Assembly (NCBI GenBank): GCA_033065855.1
Contig: JAVXUO010001266.1
Location: forward strand, 62,001 to 126,000
DNA: 64,000 bases
Reading direction: 5' to 3'
Origin: Escallonia rubra
Lineage: Eukaryota > Streptophyta > Magnoliopsida > Escalloniales > Escalloniaceae
The position numbers and the translations under genes were made by a program. The notes under the pieces are model-generated. The model was not told where the DNA came from, did no database searches, and saw only the letters and a list, made by a program, of their open reading frames with translations. Below, one piece after another: positions 46,401 through 57,874 of this stretch (position 1 is its first letter; each line of letters starts with the position of its first letter).

Positions 46401-46646
46401 GTGGCGCCAACTTAGAGAATTTCCTCCAAAATGTGACACCAAGACACAAAATTCCAAAATAGTCCCTCAAGTTTTCAAAATTACAAAAATGCCCCCAAAA
46501 TTTTTAAAAAATTATATTTTTGTCCAAAAATGCTTTAATCTCCAATACGCTAGTAATACCCGGGCATTGTCCAAAATTAACGCCCGTCTATTTTTCGGAG
46601 CACCAATGGTTATTTTAACTGGCTCCCCGAAATTCGGGATATTACA
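43425..46646. mobile_element. Solo LTR, 3.2 kb, inserted in LINE ORF2, TGCTT duplication
   Basis: Begins TGTAACGCCCCCGGAAATCC and ends CGAAATTCGGGATATTACA. TGCTT flanks both sides (43420-43424 and 46647-46651), splitting one LINE codon run. The two ends are imperfect inverses of each other over about 25 bp. It contains CAGAATTTTC-rich and CACACA-rich stretches and no coding domain, PBS or inner LTR copy. Best read as a long Gypsy-like solo LTR; a LARD-type noncoding element is the alternative. Confidence 0.85.
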
Positions 46647-46651
46647 TGCTT

Positions 46652-49272
46652 GATTCCATTCATCTATTCTTTTGATTCCCAAGCCCCCTTCACTCTTAGG
46701 TAGATACACTTCTTTCCAGGATATTTTTGCACCAGTACACCTCACATCCTTCCCATGCCAAATAAAGGCTCTAATTTTCCTTTCAACAATCTTTATGATC
46801 TTTTTTGGCAAGATAAAGATACTACACCAATAAATTTGCATGCTTAATAACACAGATATGGCTGGCTGAACCATGCCTGCATATGATAGGTGTTTAGCTG
46901 TCCAGCTAGTGACTATCTTTGTTAATTTCTCAATCAATACTTGGCAATCTTTGTAGTGAAGCTTTGTAGCAATTAGGGGTACCCCCAAGTATGTCACAGG
47001 GAAATGACCAAGGTTCACACCACTAATGCTCACAAGTTCTTCAATTTGCTCCTCCTCAACCCCAGCCAAGTATATAGAGCTTTTATTCAAGTTGGGGGCC
47101 AAGCCTGATAACTCTTCAAACTCTTGCAAAGCTTCTTTGATACTCAACATTGACTCATTTTCAGCCTTAGTCAAAAGGAATAAATCATCTGCAAAACACA
47201 GGTGACTTATTTGTAAACTCATACACTTTGGGTGATACTTGAACCTATCCTGACCTGCATAGAAATCCATAATGGCTGTAAAACCTTCCATCACCACCAG
47301 GAACAAGTAGGGAGAGATAGGATCACCCTGTCTTAGGCCTTTTTTGCTTCCAAAATAGCCATCCATACATCCATTCAAGTTAATTGAAAATCTGGCTGTA
47401 GAGACACATTTCATGGTCCATTCAACAAACTTACTTGGGAACTACATAACTTCCATCATTTTCTGTAAGAAATCCCATCCCACAGAGTCATAAAGCCTTC
47501 AGTAGATCTATTTTTAGCACACATCTTGGATGCCCTCCTTTTTTATGATAGTTCTTGACTAATTCTTGCATTAGCAAGATGTTATCAGCAATATTCCTGT
47601 TAGCTACAAATGTTGATTGCCTTGAACTGATGAGCTGTGGTAGTACTCTTTTTATTCTGGCACATAAGACCTTGGAAATGCACTTATACACCACATTGCA
47701 ACATGCAATTGGTCTGAACTCTTTCATTGTACTTGGACAAGGCACTTTAGGGATTAAAGTCAAAGCAGTGTTGTTGAAGAGCTGAACTCCTTTAGATTTG
47801 TCAAAAAACTCCTTAACAGCTGCAATCACATCCTTTTTGACTATTTCCCAATTTTGCTGGTAGAACTCTGAAGTATAGCCATCTGGGCCAGGGGCCTTGT
47901 TGTGCTTTAATGAGAACATTGCCTCATGTATTTCTCTTTCACTTACAGGGGCACCCAACATAGCTTGATCCTGACTGGAGTCTCTTTTCTTGATGACTTC
48001 CATTAATCTCTATTTTGTGTGTTCATGTACATGGACAGAGTTTCCAAGGAACTTTTGAAAATGTGCTATAGCTTCCTTGTGTACTTCCTGTGTTCCCATA
48101 ATCTGCTCCCCATTCTCATTCTTAATTGATAAGATTTTATTATAAGATCGATGAGTTTGGACCTTTTTATGAAAGTATGCTGTGTTCCCATCTCCAAGTT
48201 TAATCTCCTTTACCCTTGCTTTCTGAAAGTAGAAGGCCTCCTCAGCTTGAACCAGCTCATTATATTGTCCTTGTAGTTCTTTTTCCATAGAAAGTAAAGA
48301 CTGATTCTGGTTTTGCAGAATTTCCTTTTGCACAGCTTCAAGTTCCATAAATTTGGCTGTTGTTCTAGCTGATATTTGGCTGTAATGTTCTGCATTCAGT
48401 CTCCTTAGTGCTAGCTTAAGCAATTTCAGCTTTGCACTTAATCTGTGGCATGCATCCCCAGTCACCATTTCCGCCCAAGTCCTTGTTACTATTTCTTTGA
48501 AGCTGTTGTGCTTCATCCAAAAATTGAAAATTTTAAAAGGTTTTCTCCCTTGCCATTGCTTTAGGTCAACATGTATAGTCAGCAATGCATGATCTGACAG
48601 GCCTGGCACTTGTATGTCCACTTGAGTATTAGGATAAGCTTCCATCCATCCACTGTTTTACATAGCTCTGTCTGGTCTTCCCATGATCATATCATTTTCT
48701 CTTTTGTTACACCAGGTAAAAAGCATACCTCTAGTGTTCATATCCTCCAGTTGACATGTAGATATACACTGATTGAATTCTAGCACATCTCTTGTATTTA
48801 TGCCAAGTCTGCCTACTTTCTTATGGGAGTACCTCACAACATTGAAGTCTCCAGATACCATCCAAAGAGCATTTTCTATTTCCTGTGCATCTTGCTCTAG
48901 ATTTTGCCATAGCATTTTCCTTTTGTCCCCCTTATTGTTAGCATATACAAAAGTTGCATAGTATATACCTCCATGAGCCCTGTGTGTTACTCTGCCAGTT
49001 ATGTGCTGGGAAGATTTTGCCACAATTTCTACTTTTACCTTTTCCATATCCCATCCAAACTATAGTCTTGAGACTCCCTTATTATTCAGTGCATATTCAA
49101 AACACCAATTCCTACTCCATTTCTTAGTTATTTTCTGAATTTGTTCTTCTCTCACTCTGGTTTCCAATAGACCTATTACTTCAGCTTTATGCCTCTTTAA
49201 GACCTTATTTACCTCTGCTTGCTTCCCAGGGTGATTGAAACCCCTGATGTTCCAGCTAGCTAACATTGTCAT
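46652..49272 (-). pseudogene. LINE ORF2, endonuclease and reverse transcriptase part
   Basis: Starts MTMLASWNIRGFNHPGKQAE at 49272, overlapping the ORF1 stop by 4 nt. Endonuclease blocks WNIRG, GLLETRV, SGDFNVV and SDHALL are visible. The RT blocks are NKAPGPDGY, IPKV, RPIACCNVVYK, KGLRQGDPISPYLF and the catalytic CFADDLFLL. Lesions are stops at 49060-49062 (TAG), 48658-48660 (TAA) and 48010-48012 (TAG), one single-base frameshift near 47490 and another TAG at 47442-47444. The frame is then open to the LTR insertion at 46651. Inactive. Confidence 0.93.
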
Positions 49273-50912
49273 TTAGATTTAGATTTGGTGCCACTCTTGG
49301 CACTTGATCTGTTCACAGCCCCCTTCTTTGCTTTTTCACTACTCAACACCTTCATTTTATCACCTGTACTCTGAGTATCATCCATAGGCATAGTTTCCCC
49401 CATGTTGTTTTCTCTTACATTATTAGGAGTTTCAGTTTCTAATAGTAGACCAGGCTCATGAAGTGAGCCTATGTCTGTAATCTCCTCCCCACTAGAAAGA
49501 GTATCATACCTGTTAGAGATAGTAATTGCTGATTTCTGCTGTATTGTAGGTCCAACTTTGTTGCTTTCCTTCTTTTGTTTTGGCTCTGGACTCTTTGGTT
49601 CTTGTGAGTGCATATCTTTGCTTTTATTCACCTCCTTTCTTCTCCATAGTTTGGGTGGTTGTGGTCTTAGGCAATTGGCTTCTCTATGTCCAAACATGCT
49701 GCATTGTTTACACTTCACTGGGATCCATTCAAACTCCACATTTACTTCCACAATCTTATCATTTGGTCCCTTCAATGATATTTTTTCCGGGAAAGGTCCA
49801 TCAACATTAACTTCCACATATACTCTAGCATAGCTCAGTCTTTCCTTTGTAGCAGTCATACTGTCCATAAACAGTGGTTTCCCAATTGAGCTAACAATTC
49901 TACTCAACATTTTCACAGACCAAAACTGCAAAGGTAGATGCTGCAGTTTAACCTATACCGGTACTGCCATCAGGCTATCCTTTTCAATCAACATCCCAGG
50001 GTTCCATGGTTTAATGATTAGAGGCTTCTTATCAAAAAACCAAGGACCATTTTCCAGAACCTGTTCTTGTGCCTTTAGGTTATCAAATTTAACCACAAAA
50101 ACACCAGGTTTCATTAAGCTTAGGGACATCACCCCGAATTTGTTCCATCTTCGTTCCAAATTTTTTTTCATTACATGGAAAGGTGGTCGTGCTCCAATCA
50201 CATGAACAACCACTGCATTTTCCCAAGCTTTCACCTCCTCATCTACATCTTCATCAGAATACACAACTCCTTTCCTTCCCATCACTTCTTGTGGTGGGAT
50301 AAAATCAAGTTTATTTGCCACATTAAATTCCCGATTTGGCCGTAGAGTAGTTGCATATGATTTCTTATTTTCCAGGTTTTTCATGCCTATGTTTTCTGTT
50401 TGTATATCTCTGTTTTTCGAGGGAAGAGGGGGGAAATCAGTATAGTCCACATTGAGATTACTGGGCTTACGTGGCATAGTGACTTGGCTCTGAGTTGACT
50501 CAGATGAGTGCTCCGCACGCGCCATCTTCTGCATTACCTGTCCTTGATTTTCTTCTTCCACGGACACATTAATGGCTTCCATCTCTTGTTTATTGTTCTC
50601 CATAGAGATCTTCTCCGACCGCTTAAATGTATTATTTACATTTACTTGGTTCTCACTTTCTTCATTGATTGTTCGAACTTCTTCCTTTAATTTTCTATTT
50701 TCCTTCTTCATTTCTTCAATTTCATCCCACAATTTTACGGTTACTTGCATTACTTCCTCCTTATCTGAATCCGAACTCGAATCCACTATTCGCATCTCCT
50801 TCATGCAAGCTACCGGCAGATTTCCTGGTTGCAGATCTCCAACATCACTGAAATGCTTTGATCCCAGAGCAATTGTCATTCCGGTATGCCTTGTTTCTTG
50901 TCCCTTCCCCAT
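49269..50912 (-). pseudogene. LINE ORF1, nucleic-acid binding protein with one nonsense codon
   Basis: A 548-codon frame. The N-terminal half has an acidic, charged helical region (EEMKKENRKLKEEVRTINEE). A DUF4283-like fold follows (ENAVVVHVIGARPPFHVMKK to NGPWFFDKKPLIIKPW), then a CCHC zinc knuckle CKQCSMFGHREANC. TAG at 49953-49955 replaces the Trp expected in the VPVWVKLQHLPLQFW-like block. Downstream the frame stays open to its stop at 49269. It encodes the RNA chaperone partner of ORF2. Confidence 0.92.
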
Positions 50913-51189
50913 ACTACTCTGATGTATGGTTTGCCAATCCTTTCCAACAAATTCACTTGCGAAAGGATTTCACGGTGGACCTCGTTGCCTCGATGATCGA
51001 CGCGTATTGGTTACCGATGGAATCATGTTTGCATGTTCATCATTCTTTCATGTTGATGAATCAAATCGCTAAACCCTTGAATTTGAGTAAGAAATGTTGG
51101 TGGAATTTCTGAAAAAACGGTTTTAGAGAGAAGGCAGAGCTTTCTTTCTCTAGCAGCTTCAAATTTTTATCTCTACTTTATCCCTCAAA

Positions 51190-52224
51190 TTTTTATCTCT
51201 ACTTTTTTTTTTATGTAGAACGTAGGATATACTTCTAAATGGAATCGTAGTTGATTAAGGCATTACAAATAGATTGTCTAGAGGAGTGGCTTACTGCAGT
51301 ATCAGATGGTCTACTCTAAAAAATGAATGTGTTATGTGTGATTGAGCCATATTGGTGACACTAAGAGATAAATAAGAAATTCTAATATCCTATTATGGAA
51401 GTAAAATAGTGTGAAATTAATCTTATATGAACATGTCTATGAACTTACAAGTAGCTTAACTAGGCATAAATAAGAGATTCTGATGTGATAAGATAGTTTG
51501 ACATTGACCTTATAAGAGGCCTATGAACTTACAAGCTATCCCTTCTTGAGGGGAATATTGCCGACTTGCCGTATGGTGGGGTTTTCGAAAAAATCAAGTA
51601 TTTTCTCCTTCGTTGTTGGAATAAAAACACTCCAGGGATGTGCACATATACATAAAACCAAAAGTACAATAAACAAAAGCGAAAATGATCCCACTTTCTA
51701 GTGCAATATTTTTCCTTTTTTTTTTTTGTTCTTTCTCATTGCTCATCTCTAATATTACTACGTTGTTTTTTTTCAAGAAAGATGGTACTCTCTCTTCTAC
51801 CCTAAACATAGAGGTATCCTTTAAAACATCAAGACATTTACATTGAACGCTTCAGTAGCCAGGAATTTTGTTTCGGTATAGATGGACATGGTTTCAGTAT
51901 GATTTTGTGTTTAGATGCATGATATTGTTGTTTCTATTCTTCATCTTGTCAAAAATTGAAAGTGCGTCAGCTTTATTTGATTTAGTCTAACGACTTTCCG
52001 CGAAATTTTTATATATAATTGGTACATGTGAATATTGAATTGAACTAAAATAAAAAACTTAAATTAACTATTTACCGCTTAACAAATCATCTATGAAACG
52101 ACCTTAAGAGTTTGTAAAAAATATGGTGGCTGTAAATAAGTGAGAGTATTGACATTTTGAAAAAGGGTAAATTACACAGGGCACTCATGATCGAGGTTTA
52201 ACCGAAACTACACACGGCGCCTAC
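51190..52224. other. Intergenic, no gene seen
   Basis: AT-rich. Near 52170-52224 is GGGTAAATTACACAGGGC, reminiscent of a MULE-type end, but no partner end was found. No gene recognised. Confidence 0.45.
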
Positions 52225-52227
52225 TAA

Positions 52228-53328
52228 GGTAGCGTTTGACAGAGTTTTCAGTATTTTTTATTTTTTTTGAAAACTAAAAAGAGTTTGGTTTTTTTTTTTT
52301 CCATCAGTTAAAAAACTGCTAGACGTTTGACAAAATTTTAATTTTCTAAAAACTGAAAATCAAAAGCGTTTGACAGAATAACTCTTTGAGTTTTTATTTT
52401 TTTGGTACATTTTCACATAATTAAACAACAATTACAAAAAATCAACGAAACTGGGGCTGGTCTTTCCCTTATGATCCAAACTTGAATTTCTTTCACTCAA
52501 CCAGCTTACGAAACCATTGAATCTTCCCCAGAACATTAATATTGTTCCCATTTCTCCCCAGTCACCTGCACCTTCCTTCTATCCCTCCCTCAAGAATCAA
52601 GTGACACCACCGAACTCATCACACTTGAATAATGAAGATAATAATTTGGTGAATGGGTAAAACTTGAATCAAGAGAGACCAAATCGGGTTCCCAAAAATG
52701 CTCCCCTATGATGGGTAGCCTAATTCCGTGGCCCTCGACCAATCTGTGTCTTCTCGTAAGAGTGCAACACTTTTGTTTCTCAAACGAAGTTGAGGACGTT
52801 AAAGATGAATAGAGGCAGTGGCAAAATTATATCGATGTCTCTATCGATTTACTCTGTAGATCTGCTGAAGAAAGGAGATGGAGGCGAAGCAGGTGGTTCG
52901 AGGCGATAGAGGTATTGGAGGCGTTGCGTGAGATTATGGAGGCGACAGAGGCGATGGATGCTCTGGAGGCGGTGGCCAGTCGCAGTGGGAGATCGAGGCA
53001 GTGAGAGATAAAGTCTTGGAGGCGGTGAGTTGTGCAGATGATGAAAGAGAAAGGGAAACCCTAAAAATTAGAAGACTTACATACTTGCCCTAAAAATATC
53101 CTATTTTCTATTGGTAGTGACTAGTGAGGTATACCAAATGCGTGAAAACTGGCTTTTGCAAACTTTGGAAAGTAGAAAATCTGGTTTTTGATAACTAGCC
53201 TACTTTTGAAAACTATTGCCAAAATTTTAAAAACTAGAACTCTCTCAAACATTTCAGAAAATTGGAGTGTTCAAAAATTTACAAATTTTGCCTAAAAAGT
53301 CAAAATCACAACTCTATCAAACATACCC
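52228..53328. mobile_element. PIF/Harbinger-type element, 1.1 kb
   Basis: Ends GGTAGCGTTTGACAGAGTT and AACTCTATCAAACATACCC are inverse relatives. TAA flanks both sides (52225-52227 and 53329-53331). The interior includes a GC-richer GGAGGCG-repeat stretch (52860-53040) and no transposase. The left end is shared with the GGTAGCGTTTGAAACAG ends at about 54574 and 54883. Confidence 0.75.
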
Positions 53329-53331
53329 TAA

Positions 53332-53630
53332 GTATTTTTATTATTCCCCGCCCCCAGGTTTGTTGTTGTGTTACATAAAACACACTTCCGTTAAGGAATC
53401 GTCAGAGAAAAAAAAACAAGGACAACTTAAATTTATTATGATGCATTAAGAATGTGCTTAAGTCTTCTGTCTCTTTCTTACCAGCCAAAGCCCAGCCACT
53501 GCTGCCGACCCCTAGCTACTATAGCCGAAGGTTTTCGCCCATCACTCATCATCATAGAGACCTTCACTGCACATCACCGCTGATGCCCAGCCTAGCCATT
53601 AGGGACCATCTTCTGCCCACTCACTGCCTA

Positions 53631-53631
<1 letters not shown>
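53332..53631. other. Intergenic, no gene seen
   Basis: C-rich sequence leading into the CA repeat. Open frames here come from composition. Confidence 0.4.

Positions 53632-53663
<32 letters not shown>
53632..53663. repeat. (CA)n microsatellite
   Basis: About 16 CA units. Confidence 0.92.
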
Positions 53664-53665
<2 letters not shown>

Positions 53666-53699
53666 AACACACAAAAACACCATTGCACCACCCCAACCT

Positions 53700-54060
53700 T
53701 TCTTTAACCACAACCACCACTGCCTCACTCTCTTTCATTGCCCTGTCAGAACTGCCCAAAACAAAATCACCACCACCGATCTTCAACCACAACACACCCA
53801 CACACAAAACACCATTGCACCACCCCCATCTTTGCCCTACTACCACCACCGATCTTTAACCACGACCACCATTACCTCACACCCTTTCATTGCCCTGTCA
53901 GAACTGCCCAAAACAAACCCACAACCACCGCTCTTCAACCACAACTATTACTGCCCCACCCTCTACCATTGCCCTGCCACTACCACCCAAAACAAACACA
54001 CCACTGCTGATCTTCAACTACAACCACCACTGCCCCACCCCTGCAATTCATTTTCACCAC
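53700..54060. repeat. Imperfect minisatellite of CCACCA-rich units
   Basis: A unit containing TTTCATTGCCCTGTCAGAAC, TGCCCAAAACAAA and then a CTTCAACCACAAC block recurs at about 53728, 53870, 53946 and 54024, so spacing is roughly 76 bp or twice that. The composition gives Thr/Pro/His-rich frames without coding signals. Confidence 0.7.
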
Positions 54061-54415
54061 CCACCACCACCACCATTAATTTTCACAACTATCACCAAGC
54101 CCAAGCCCATATTACAAATATATCGATCTGTAACCACTTAACAACCATCCCACACAAAATTGCCTCGTTTGAGAAAACAACACACACATGCATGCGAAGA
54201 CCCATCCAAAAATACAACGACGAGGGTTTCGTTTTTTCGCCTGCCCAAAGCAGATCAAGGTGGATCCTGTAATGGTGGTTGGCTTGTAGATCCAGCATTG
54301 GTGGTTTCGCTTTTGGTGGTGGTGATGGGAAGTGAAGGAGAAGGGGAAGGCAACGACACCATGGTGGTTCGCAAGGGTATTTGTGTGTGAGTGCGTGCGT
54401 GCGTGCATGTGTGTA

Positions 54416-55033
54416 AGAGAAAACGAGAACGACGATGAACAACTGCTCGGAGAAAGCAGGGAAGGTGTTTGGAGAGGGGGATGACAAATTAGGTAAATTT
54501 ATTTGTTTATGAAGGGAACTACGGTCTTTTCATTGGTTCAATTAACTCTGAAAATAAAAATATATAATTAAGGTAGCGTTTGAAACAGTTTTTGTTTTCA
54601 GTTTTGAAAATTAGAAAAAATATTACCATTTAACAAATGGTTTTAGTTTTTTTTTCCTTCAGTTTTATAAATCAGTTTTCATGGGGCTGTTTTTTAAAAC
54701 TCTATTTTAGAGTCGTCAATTTTTAGAGAAAACGAGAACGACGATGAACAACTGCTCGGAGAAAGCAGGGAAGGTGTTTGGAGAGGGGGATGACAAATTA
54801 GGTAAATCTATTTGTTTATGAAGGGAACTACGGTCTTTTCATTGGTTCAATTAACTTTGAAAATAAAAATATATAGCTAAGGTAGCGTTTGAAACAGTTT
54901 TTGTTTTCAGTTTTGAAAATTAGAAAAAATATTACCATTTAACAAATGGTTTTAGTTTTTTGTCCCTTCAGTTTTATAAATCAGTTTTCCTGGGGCTGTT
55001 TTTTAAAACTCTATTTTAGAGCCGTCAATTTTT
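54416..55033. repeat. 309-bp tandem duplication including a Harbinger-like end
   Basis: Two head-to-tail 309-bp copies (54416-54724 and 54725-55033) differ at only a handful of positions. Each copy begins AGAGAAAACGAGAACGACGA and includes GGTAGCGTTTGAAACAG, the left end of the Harbinger-type family. The near identity implies a recent event. Confidence 0.92.
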
Positions 55034-55280
55034 AGTTTTAGTTTTTTTTTCTTTTGAGATACACCTTTCAACTTTTGTTAGAAGTATTTTATAGCTCTTA
55101 TTCCATTCGATTTTCATCACCAACACCTATCATCCAAGAACACCAAAGCACCACCATTGCCAACCACCAACCCATTGATTGCCACCATCACCACCAATGA
55201 CCAATACTCCGAGTACCAGACTACAAACACTACCAACCGTCACAGGTAAATTCCAAACCAATTAAGCCAATGAAGCCTTA

Positions 55281-57295
55281 TAGCCTGTTTGAGAGTTTTG
55301 AGAGGGGAGAAAAGAAAAGAAAGGAAGAGAATGGAATACAATTTTCTTTCCTCTTGTTTGTGAGTTTAAGAGAGAATGGAATACAATTTTCATTTTTCCA
55401 TGTTTGTGAGTTCAAAAGAAAAGAAAATATACAACATTACATAGATACCCTTTTACAATACTGTGCTAATTCAAACAAAAACTTTATAGTATGATCCTAA
55501 CTAAGAACATAATTCAGATGGAAAAAAATGGTCATCAAGGACATTACATAATAATGTGATAAGTCTCACATCATCGGTTAATGCTACAATATAAAAAGGG
55601 TTAATTACACTTATGTCCCTGAGGTTTAGGTGTAATTACACGCGTGTCCATAAGTTTGGAAAATAGACACTTATGTCCTTTGACCTAACGGAATACCCAA
55701 ATACATAACAGAATTGTCGAAATGACCATATTGCCCATGATCTCTCTTCAAATTTTCAAATGCCAATCATCTCTTCAAATTAGGGTTCCAAATTTTCCAA
55801 ATTATGAGAAATCGCTGCTACTTGCTCTCGCTCTGTTTCACTAAAAGGCACTCCACCCAAGACGCTGCTTCCAATGGAGCTTTTGCAACTTTGGATCAAG
55901 AAATGCGGAGTAGAGCCACTTTGAAAGCCCAAATAAGCTCCTTCCAAGTTCAAGAACAGCTTTTGGGTCAATTCCTTCCCTTTCAAAAATCTGCTTCTGG
56001 GTGTGAAGTGCTTGCAAAGGATTGCAGGATTGGTGAAAGTTAGGTTGAGTGAAGCAGCTAAGATTGAAATGATGAGTGAGAGAGAGAGAGAGAGAGAAGG
56101 GTTGGAGGGGGCAGAGGAGGGGCGATAAATGTAATGAAACTGAATACTTCTGAATAAGGGAGGGGGGCTAGTGCAGGTGAAGGCATTAAATGAGGAAGTT
56201 AATGCAAAATTGATCTTTTCATGCCTGGATTTCTGCACACACACATGTCCAATCCCCCGTTTTTTTGCACTTGTTTTGGTGGCAAACCCTCACCCCACCT
56301 CGCCGCCGACAGCATCTTCCCTCTACCAGAACACGATGGGCTCGTTGTGCGGCGGTGGGCCTGTTGTCATCGGCGGAGAGGAAGAGGGGCGGGCAGCAGG
56401 TTAAGGAGAGGGAGGGGGGCGGCGTGTGTAGCGGCAGATGTGCGGCCGTGGCTGTAATGGCGCCGACAGGGAGGGAGAGGGGGCGAGCTGGGGGAAGGGA
56501 GAGATAGGCAACGGGGTTGGGGGGAAGGGAAGGGGGTGGGCAGCGGGGTTGGGGGAGATTCATCAGAGATTCTAAAAATATTTGGAGAGATATTTGGAGA
56601 GAGAAACTCCTTTCTTTAAAAATTAGGTTTTTAACAAGGGTAGTATTGTCATTTAAAAAATACATATTGATGACATCATCGAAAAAGTACACTTTTTGGA
56701 CGGATACTTGACGGATGGACACAAGTGTTACCTTTTTAACGTTTGTGGACACGGTTTGTTACCTTTTGAAACTTTGTGTCCTTGACTGTAATTACACCTA
56801 AACCTCAGGGACATAAGTGTAATTAACCCATATAAAAAATATAAAAAATAGTCATGAGTTGACTACAAACATCCGACCATCCAAATTTAATTAATGTCAG
56901 ACCAAAAGCATAACAATCAGTCACGAGTCAATTCTAACACTCAGTTATCAGCGACAATTTGAACCTCTCATCATTTTTTCTAACATGAACTTGCACTTCT
57001 CGGGTGGACAGCTAAATAAAGCACTCGGCTTTTTGTAAGAAACCCTAGGATTAAAAGTTGTTACAAATTCAATCATCATAATCTCAAGGGTAATATGAAC
57101 ATTATTAAAATATTACTTACGAGAGTTTCGTTTCTCTCTGTTTTTTCCTCAATATTGGGAGGGTATATTTAGATACAAAAGAGGTTCAAACTTTCCTCCA
57201 TTTTCTCTTCTTAAGAAAATTCACAAACTAGAGAAAGAGAAGAAAGGGGTCACTTTCTTTTCTTTTCTCTCATGTAAAAATTTGCAAACATGCTA
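55281..57295. mobile_element. Harbinger-type element hosting a MULE
   Basis: Ends TAGCCTGTTTGAGAGTTTT and GCAAACATGCTA are inverse relatives, backed by a shared GAGAAAAGAAAAGAAAG subterminal block. TTA flanks both sides (55278-55280 and 57296-57298). Without the nested MULE (55598-56829 plus one 9-bp duplication) it is about 0.77 kb. Noncoding. Confidence 0.65.
55598..56829. mobile_element. Non-autonomous MULE with long TIRs, possible Pack-MULE
   Basis: The first and last 43 bp are perfect inverted repeats, starting GGGTTAATTACACTTATGTC. ATATAAAAA flanks both sides (55589-55597 and 56830-56838), a 9-bp duplication. The inside of the 1232-bp element has a 154-aa minus-strand open frame (55780-56244) with no recognised domain and a GC-rich block (56280-56560), both unlike the AT-rich surroundings. 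Such content suggests captured host sequence, but the donor is not identified. No transposase. Confidence 0.88.
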
Positions 57296-57298
57296 TTA

Positions 57299-57874
57299 GT
57301 TCGCAAGTTAATATGTTACTGTCATAGCAGTAATTGGACGGTGACAGAAGAGATGTGTTTGTCGTAGTGGAAGCGTTTCTGATTGTTAAACATATATAGG
57401 ACCTACGAAGAAGCTTTCAAATATTGAAAAATGAAAGAAAAGAGAAAAGAGGAAAAATAGAAAAAAAAAAAAGAGAAAAATAATTATAAAAAAATGTATC
57501 AAACAAACAACCCATCAGGAAAAACTCAAAATTTTCTCTTGTTTTTCAAAAACGAAAACTGAGAAATGAGTCATAACTTTAAAGAAATAAAAATACTTAG
57601 TAGTAGTCGTGTGTCGTTTCATATGAAACCTGAATCGGTCGTATGCAAGTTTTCTTTTGAAATATTGATGGGTCCCAAGTGGCCCACCTACCATTCAACC
57701 GATAACTACCGTTCTTCCCCAAAGCATGGAGTCCGCGCCTGAGAGTGAAACTGAAACCAGACAAATGGATAAAAAAAAACTCCCCCAAATCTTCATCTCC
57801 CCGAAACTTCCATGGGAAAAGCTCACAAACCCACCTGCAAATCACCCCCAGTCCCACTCCCTTGACTCCCCAAA
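57299..57874. other. Upstream region of the Rab-GAP gene
   Basis: AT-rich to about 57600, then GC-richer toward the start. ATGs at 57726 and 57745 open short frames (73 and 86 codons) that overlap the main start out of frame. They would act as upstream ORFs if transcription begins before them. No TATA box is claimed. Confidence 0.45.

Larger units (their letters stand above)
42231..51176 (-). mobile_element. Near full-length L1-type LINE with 13-bp target duplication
   Basis: On the minus strand it runs from a 5' leader of about 265 bp (51176-50913) through ORF1 and ORF2 to an A10 tail (plus-strand T run 42231-42240). TTTATCCCTCAAA occurs at both ends (42218-42230 and 51177-51189). Without the inserted 3.2 kb LTR it is about 5.7 kb, typical of plant L1. 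In-frame stops and a frameshift make it inactive. No 5' truncation is apparent. Confidence 0.92.

Noticed and set aside
52170..52224. Possible MULE end GGGTAAATTACACAGGGC
   Set aside because: No inverted partner or 9-bp duplication found downstream.
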